Positions 8,342 through 11,777 of a DNA stretch of 11,777 nt are shown here, piece after piece. The stretch spans positions 1 to 11,777 of the forward strand of contig CAZJWK010000088.1 in the NCBI GenBank assembly GCA_964549595.1, read 5' to 3'. The notes beneath the pieces are model-generated. The model was not told where the DNA came from, made no database searches, and was given only the letters and a program-made list of their open reading frames with translations. Position numbers and translations under genes: made by a program. Within the stretch, counting starts at the first letter, position 1; every line of letters starts with the position of its first letter. The stretch is from CAZQQN01 sp964549595 (GTDB taxonomy: Bacteria; Bacteroidota; Bacteroidia; CAILMK01; CAYYUA01).

Positions 8342-8679
8342 GTTCAATAGAAAAGCAACGGCCTGCCCTTCGCATTTAGCCAAAGGGTAACTAATAAGTA
8401 AGCGTTTCAGATTGCTTTGCTTTCCGCATTTGAATAATAAATCTTTTTGGTGGGGTATTGGCGTTTTTTTGCAAGCCAAACAAGATTGCTTGCCATTGAC
8501 GTGTAGGCCGGGTTATAGAAGTTTCCGTTGTTAACACCTCCTAATAGGCAAAATAATCACCGGAGTTCTCAACCAATCAGCAAAGAGGTTTGGTAATGAG
8601 AAACTTTATCGGGATTCGGCAGGGCTAATGGCAAAATCGTCAGTTTGGCCGAAAAAATATCCCTGCCCCGATTTCTTTG

Positions 8680-8760
8680 CTTAGGGGGTGCATCAAAAGT
8701 CTTTTTTGAGATTTGAGAAAAAAAAATCGGAGATTTTTCGATTTTGATACACCCCCTTAG
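8680..8760. repeat. 81-bp inverted-repeat element, MITE-like
   Basis: The outer arms (8680-8698 and 8742-8760) pair over 19 positions with two mismatches: CTTAGGGGGTGCATCAAAA on the left against TTTTGATACACCCCCTTAG on the right. The 43-base centre is AT-rich and cannot encode a transposase. The arm core, GGGGTG then ATCAAAA, recalls from memory the GGGG-(C/T)TGT-x-TCAAAA termini of IS1182-type elements, which I could not check. CTTAG occurs in the same orientation at both outer edges (8680-8684, 8756-8760) and could be a target duplication, but it overlaps the arms, so the boundary is ambiguous. Other readings are a stand-alone long hairpin or a solo remnant. Confidence 0.55.
8718..8745 (-). 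terminator. Candidate leftward terminator inside the inverted-repeat element
   Basis: Read on the minus strand, AAAATCG (8745-8739) pairs with CGATTTT (8729-8723) across a 9-base loop and runs directly into five further T residues (8722-8718). An alternative register, AAAAATC with GATTTTT around TCC, also precedes T residues. The signal faces the leftward cluster, whose last stop is at 8997, about 250 bases upstream in transcription order. The stem is AT-rich, so efficiency is uncertain; no better hairpin lies closer to the stop. Confidence 0.35.
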
Positions 8761-8996
8761 GCAGGATTGAAGTGAGAAGGGAAAAAAGCTCATCTTTAGG
8801 GCAAAAATAAGTGGGTAGCACCTCAAAAAGGAACATCGGCTTTATACGCGCTTATATGAGCTAAAACGCAGAAATATAGCAAGTTATCTAATAGGAGGTC
8901 AAGAGTTCGGAATCTCATTGCGCCTTTCTTCATCGGGACAAAGAATTTAAACCCTTTAAGCATTAGTCACGCGCCAATAAGCGGTTTAACACTGAT

Positions 8997-9638
8997 TCAG
9001 GTTATATCCTCCAATTCCCAAACCTGAAACGATTGGGGATGAGCTTTCAGCAGTAAATCCATCACCTTCTGTTGAATGGCCTTATCCGCAATGAAATCGT
9101 TTTTACCCAGGTTTACCACCAGAATACGGCTTTTGGTAAGGGATTTAAAATATTGCCAATAAGCGTTTTCAATGGCTTTTAAATAGCTCTCGGGGATTTC
9201 CACTTCAAAGGATCTGGCCCGTTTCTGAATGTGGTATTGGACCTGTTCCACCGGCCTGTGCAGGTAGAGGAGCAAATCCGGAAACTTTGTCTGAGCGGCA
9301 AAAATGTCAAAAAGCTTTTTGAAAAGGTGATATTGATCCGGATTAAGGTTTTGCCGGGCAAAAATCAAGGATTTGTCAAAAAAATAATCGGAAACAAAGC
9401 CCTGCTTAAACAAATTGCCTTTGCCGAATTGGTGATTTAGCTGTTGATAGCGTTCCACAAGGAAGCTTATTTCCAGCGGGAAAGCGTACCGTTCCCGGTC
9501 CTGGTAAAAGCGAGCAAGATAAGCCTTATCGGCAAATTCCTCCAGAATGGTTTCCCGGTTAAAGGCTTCGGCTATGAGTTTGGCCATTTGGGTTTTACCG
9601 GCCCCAATATTTCCTTCAATCGCTATATAAGGATACAT
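8997..9638 (-). CDS. Deoxynucleoside kinase (dNK family)
   Basis: A 213-residue cytosolic P-loop kinase that would transfer the ATP gamma-phosphate to the 5'-hydroxyl of a deoxynucleoside in dNTP salvage. The Walker A loop GNIGAGKT is at 9-16, an acidic EEF follows strand 2 (33-35), ERYQQLNHQF (62-71) matches the substrate-pocket helix, SDYFFDKSLIFA (83-94) occupies the place of the DRS motif of animal and viral enzymes, and QKRAR (138-142) with a nearby E (145) forms the ATP lid. The length fits bacterial deoxyadenosine/deoxyguanosine kinases of about 200-225 residues. The base specificity cannot be settled from sequence; the DYFF form resembles bacterial purine-type members more than thymidine kinase 2 or dCK. 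The ATG at 9638 follows the folK stop by 6 nt without a clear Shine-Dalgarno, so it is probably co-transcribed and possibly coupled. Confidence 0.92.
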   Translation of the reverse strand: MYPYIAIEGNIGAGKTQMAKLIAEAFNRETILEEFADKAYLARFYQDRERYAFPLEISFLVERYQQLNHQFGKGNLFKQGFVSDYFFDKSLIFARQNLNPDQYHLFKKLFDIFAAQTKFPDLLLYLHRPVEQVQYHIQKRARSFEVEIPESYLKAIENAYWQYFKSLTKSRILVVNLGKNDFIADKAIQQKVMDLLLKAHPQSFQVWELEDIT

Positions 9639-9644
9639 TTGGCT

Positions 9645-10154
9645 TCAGTTGGTCATGTCCAGGTTTTCTACATCTTTGTAGACGTAGGCATCCAGGGTAT
9701 CAGGGGATTCCGCAGTTAACCGGGCCACGGTTTTGTTCAGGACCGGATGCACAAAATCCGAAGCAATCTCATTCAGCGGTACAAGGGTAAAATTACGCTT
9801 ATGCAAAGCCGGATGGGGAATCGTCAGTTCTTTATCCTCAATCACCTGTTTTCCATAGAAAAGGATATCAATATCAATGGTACGGGAACCCCATTTTTCA
9901 TAACGCCGGCGTTTCAATGTTTGCTCAATGTTCCGGATGGCCTTCATGATATCATGAGGGTCCCGATCTGTGACTAAGCAGGCGGTTTGGTTAAGGAAAA
10001 TGGGCTGATCCAACTTACCCCAGGGCTCTGTTTCATAAATCGAAGAGTATTGCCGCACTTCCCCTACCTCTTCAGCAAGCAAGCACAAAGCTTTTTTCAA
10101 TGTGTTCAGACGGTCACCCAAATTTCCGCCCAGTAAAAAATAAACTTTTACCAC
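9645..10154 (-). CDS. folK: 2-amino-4-hydroxy-6-hydroxymethyldihydropteridine pyrophosphokinase (HPPK)
   Basis: A 169-residue HPPK, which moves pyrophosphate from ATP to 6-hydroxymethyl-7,8-dihydropterin, the step before dihydropteroate synthase in folate synthesis. Family landmarks are all present: LLGGNLGDR (7-15, usually SLGSNLGD), YETEPWG (40-46), FLNQTA (53-58), the signature KWGSRTIDIDILFY (87-100) with the Mg-binding pair D94 and D96, and LTIPHPALHKRNFTLVPLNEI (110-130). Length is normal for a stand-alone HPPK; it is not fused to FolB or FolP. The start is GTG at 10154, fixed by an AGGAGG 5 nt upstream. It sits 9 nt after the aldehyde dehydrogenase and 6 nt before the kinase, so all three are probably one transcript. 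Confidence 0.96.
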   Translation of the reverse strand: MVKVYFLLGGNLGDRLNTLKKALCLLAEEVGEVRQYSSIYETEPWGKLDQPIFLNQTACLVTDRDPHDIMKAIRNIEQTLKRRRYEKWGSRTIDIDILFYGKQVIEDKELTIPHPALHKRNFTLVPLNEIASDFVHPVLNKTVARLTAESPDTLDAYVYKDVENLDMTN

Positions 10155-10159
10155 AAAGC

Positions 10160-10165
10160 CCTCCT
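10160..10165 (-). promoter_or_regulatory. Perfect Shine-Dalgarno (AGGAGG) deciding the folK GTG start
   Basis: On the minus strand AGGAGG lies 5 nt before GTG and overlaps the TAG stop of the aldehyde dehydrogenase (10164-10166). Bacteroidota genes often lack any Shine-Dalgarno, and the other starts in this window show none, so a full six-base match here is notable. It supports the GTG start and suggests reinitiation by ribosomes finishing the upstream gene. Confidence 0.75.
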
Positions 10166-11528
10166 AAAAAACATTAAGCGTTTTGATGTTTACAAATTCT
10201 TTTATCCCGAACTCCGAGAGCTCCCTCCCATAACCGGATGCTTTAACACCGCCAAAGGGTAACCTCGGATCGGACTTAACCATTCCGTTGATACTGATGT
10301 TTCCGGTTTGGATTTCCCAGCTAAGGGTTTTGGCCCTTTCCACTGAAGCGCTCCATACAGAAGCCCCTAAACCATAAGGGGTGTCGTTGGCCAGATTAAT
10401 GGCTTCCTGTTCATCGCTAAAAGTAAAAACGGTCGCCACCGGGCCGAACAATTCTTCGTTGTAAGCAGGCATTCCTTTTCCAACATCGGTCAGTATGGTG
10501 GGTTCGTAATAGTAGCCCGGTCCTTCAACGACCTTCCCTCCTGTCAGGACCTTAGCTCCTTTTTCCACGGATTCCCGGACTTGTTGATCCAGTTGATCCA
10601 CCAGGTCCTTCCGGGCCAAAGGCCCTAATTGCGTTTCTTCATTTTCCGGATCACCCTGCTTGTAACGCACTATTTCCTGTTTGAAAGTTTCCAGGAATTG
10701 ATCCTTTACGGCATCATGAACGAGGAACCGCTTACTGGCTATACAGCTTTGACCCGTATTTTGCATCCTGGCCCAGGCAGCCGTTTTGGCAGCTTCCTCC
10801 ACATGGGCGTCAGCCAATACCAGGAAAGGATCACTACCCCCAAGTTCCAATACCGTTTTCTTGATGTGCTTACCGGCATGGGCAGCTACATGGCTACCAG
10901 CACCTGTGCTGCCGGTCAGGGTAATGCCCTGAATAGCCGAGTGCCCTATTAACTTATCGGATTGCGCATAATCAATGAATAAATGTTGAAACACATTAGC
11001 CGGAAAACCGGCCTTCTGAAAAACCTCCTCTATGTTTAGGGTGCATTGGGGCACATTGGGGGCATGTTTGAGTAAGGTCACGTTACCGGCCATTAAAGCC
11101 GGGGCCGCATAGCGGAAAAACTGCCAATATGGGAAATTCCAGGGCATGATCGCATAAATGATCCCCAGCGGCTCAAAACGAATAATGCCTGTTTTGTCAT
11201 CAAAATCCTTATGCACACTTTCCAGGAATGATTCCGCATTTTCGGCATAATGACGGCATACCCAGGCACATTTTTCGATCTCGCCAATGGCCTGCTTCAG
11301 GGGTTTGCCCATTTCCCTGGTGATGGTCCGTCCGTGAAAATCTTTTTCCGCCTCCAATTCCTGAGCCAGGGCCTGGAAATAAGGCTTCCTTTCGGCTGTA
11401 CTAAGCTTACGCCATTCATCAAAGGCCTCTTCACCGGCTTCCACCTTTTTCCATAACTCCTTATCGCTGATAAAGGGATACGTTTTTTCCAATTTTTCTG
11501 TCGCCGGATTAAGCGTCCTGAACTCCAT
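10164..11528 (-). CDS. sad: NAD(P)-dependent aldehyde dehydrogenase, Sad/YneI succinate-semialdehyde type
   Basis: A 454-residue cytosolic aldehyde dehydrogenase that would oxidise an aldehyde, probably succinate semialdehyde, to the acid with NAD(P)+. Visible catalytic parts are PWNFPYW (N131), K154 in LLKHAPN, the cofactor loop GSTGAG (206-211), general base E228 in LELGGSDPF, nucleophile C262 in NTGQSCIASKRF, EELFGPVA (358-365) and the C-terminal FGGVKASGYGRELSEFG (425-441). The ELGGSDPF stretch and the GRELSEFG-x-x-EF tail match the E. coli Sad (YneI) branch better than GabD or betaine aldehyde dehydrogenase, and the length is close to Sad. I chose ATG 11528 because a TACCTTTG promoter element lies between it and the upstream in-frame ATG at 11564. 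Substrate is inferred from the subfamily; a related short-chain aldehyde is possible. It is the first gene of the folK-kinase cluster. Confidence 0.93.
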   Translation of the reverse strand: MEFRTLNPATEKLEKTYPFISDKELWKKVEAGEEAFDEWRKLSTAERKPYFQALAQELEAEKDFHGRTITREMGKPLKQAIGEIEKCAWVCRHYAENAESFLESVHKDFDDKTGIIRFEPLGIIYAIMPWNFPYWQFFRYAAPALMAGNVTLLKHAPNVPQCTLNIEEVFQKAGFPANVFQHLFIDYAQSDKLIGHSAIQGITLTGSTGAGSHVAAHAGKHIKKTVLELGGSDPFLVLADAHVEEAAKTAAWARMQNTGQSCIASKRFLVHDAVKDQFLETFKQEIVRYKQGDPENEETQLGPLARKDLVDQLDQQVRESVEKGAKVLTGGKVVEGPGYYYEPTILTDVGKGMPAYNEELFGPVATVFTFSDEQEAINLANDTPYGLGASVWSASVERAKTLSWEIQTGNISINGMVKSDPRLPFGGVKASGYGRELSEFGIKEFVNIKTLNVF

Positions 11529-11547
11529 AATTTTCCGTTTTGCTATG

Positions 11548-11580
11548 CAAAGGTAAAACATCATGGGTAACCTTCTGAAA
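11548..11580 (-). promoter_or_regulatory. Bacteroidota-type promoter of the leftward cluster
   Basis: On the minus strand TACCTTTG (11555-11548) matches the TAnnTTTG -7 element exactly, and TTTC (11580-11577) lies 21 bases upstream where TTTG is expected at -33 (three of four bases). Transcription would begin near 11542, giving a leader of about 14 nt before ATG 11528. This would exclude the upstream ATG at 11564 from the message. No other promoter-like element is evident before folK or the kinase. Confidence 0.55.
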
Positions 11581-11672
11581 GATTGGGGGAATTTGGGGAA
11601 GCAAGATTGAAATAAGGTGGTTGCATGGAGTTAGATTTCCTTTAGGTAAAATAAGGGTGTGATTGGGAAATC

Positions 11673-11712
11673 GTAATACGTTGTAACAAGTGGTAATACG
11701 TAGTAATATGGT
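11673..11712 (+). repeat. Four degenerate 10-bp tandem units (GTAAtAcGTn)
   Basis: Four consecutive decamers begin with GTAA: GTAATACGTT, GTAACAAGTG, GTAATACGTA and GTAATATGGT. Units 1 and 3 agree at nine of ten positions; the others are diverged copies. The strict 10-base phase is seen directly. The function is unknown. Confidence 0.55.
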
Positions 11713-11749
11713 TGTAGTGCGATTGGGCGTTGGGGGATTCGGGAAACAT

Positions 11750-11777
11750 GATAGAAATATGTAGAAATACCGTAGAA
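11750..11777 (+). repeat. Short GTAGAAATAC-like repeat running off the window
   Basis: GATAGAAATAT, GTAGAAATAC and a partial CGTAGAA follow each other at 10-11 base steps up to the last base of the window. The unit resembles the GTAATACGTn decamers about 40 bases to the left and may be the same repeat family. The array is truncated by the window end, so its length is unknown. Confidence 0.5.

Larger units (their letters stand above)
8130..8996. other. Non-coding interval between convergent genes
   Basis: This 867-base stretch separates the 3' end of the giant gene from the 3' end of the leftward cluster. I find no credible gene: the longest open frame, leftward 8569-8826, has no recognisable domain and runs straight through the inverted-repeat element. 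The interval holds several hairpins (8213-8229, 8283-8305, 8274-8341), the 81-bp inverted-repeat element (8680-8760) and a possible leftward terminator within it. Its length is large for a purely convergent gap, which fits a site that has collected insertions. Confidence 0.6.
11565..11777. other. Non-coding right edge upstream of the leftward cluster
   Basis: No gene is visible in these 213 bases on either strand. The plus strand is G-rich in patches, with GATTGGG recurring at about 11581, 11661 and 11721, and it ends in short degenerate repeats that continue past the window edge. The -33 half of the leftward promoter lies at its left margin. Confidence 0.6.

Noticed and set aside
8461..8493. 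GCAAGC (8471-8476) and GCTTGC (8488-8493) hairpin with adjacent T-run as a terminator
   Set aside because: The T-run (8464-8470) precedes the hairpin on the plus strand, so it would not form a U-tract after the stem; on the minus strand it becomes an A-run.
8569..8826. An 85-codon leftward open frame in the convergent interval
   Set aside because: It reads directly through both arms of the inverted-repeat element, has low-complexity composition and no recognisable motif, and the element explains its middle third.
8536..8899. ACCTCCTAATAG (8536-8547) and CTAATAGGAGGT (8888-8899) as termini or a 7-bp target duplication of a 364-bp element
   Set aside because: The arms match at 11 of 12 positions. 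A rough count of all pairs in an 867-base interval expects about one such match by chance, and the inner ends show no terminal repeats.
11529..11564. Extension of the aldehyde dehydrogenase to ATG 11564
   Set aside because: The extra 12 residues (MMFYLCIAKRKI) are not part of the family fold, and the exact TACCTTTG promoter element lies inside this stretch, so the message probably begins after it.
11721..11747. G-quadruplex in the G-rich plus strand
   Set aside because: Only three G runs (GGG, GGGGG, GGG) lie close together; a fourth is too far away.

Overview
The window looks like a chromosomal segment of a Bacteroidota (Bacteroidetes) species. The pointers are a giant surface protein ending in a type B C-terminal domain of the type IX secretion system (T9SS, the gliding-associated secretion route), TAnnTTTG promoter elements, mostly SD-less starts and moderate G+C. 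I cannot resolve the genus or family.

Layout: a non-coding leader with a candidate promoter (1-314); one very large rightward gene (315-8129) for a 2604-residue secreted protein; an 867-base non-coding stretch (8130-8996) between convergent genes, holding hairpins and an 81-bp inverted-repeat element; then a compact leftward cluster transcribed from about 11540 down to 8997, in the order aldehyde dehydrogenase (Sad/YneI type), folK and deoxynucleoside kinase; and a non-coding right edge (11529-11777) with the cluster's promoter and short degenerate ~10-bp repeats running off the window.

The giant protein has a signal peptide, an N-terminal module starting SHLVGGD, two further Ig/cadherin-like modules, three PKD repeats, an Ig-like domain split by a reelin-like jelly-roll insert with an Asp-box, sixteen more PKD repeats, two fibronectin-III-like domains and the T9SS sorting domain. 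Every PKD repeat keeps a Cys pair. The repeats fall into two sequence classes arranged in blocks, which records expansion by duplication. The likely role is a long, disulfide-stiffened adhesin or cell-surface filament; its ligand cannot be read from sequence.

The leftward cluster is tightly packed (9-nt and 6-nt gaps) and probably one transcript. FolK serves folate synthesis and the kinase serves dNTP salvage, both feeding DNA precursor supply; the dehydrogenase has no obvious link to them. I see no CRISPR array, rRNA, tRNA, complete insertion sequence or defence system here. The most noteworthy items are the nested reelin-like domain, the two-class PKD array and the small inverted-repeat element with a possible terminator.
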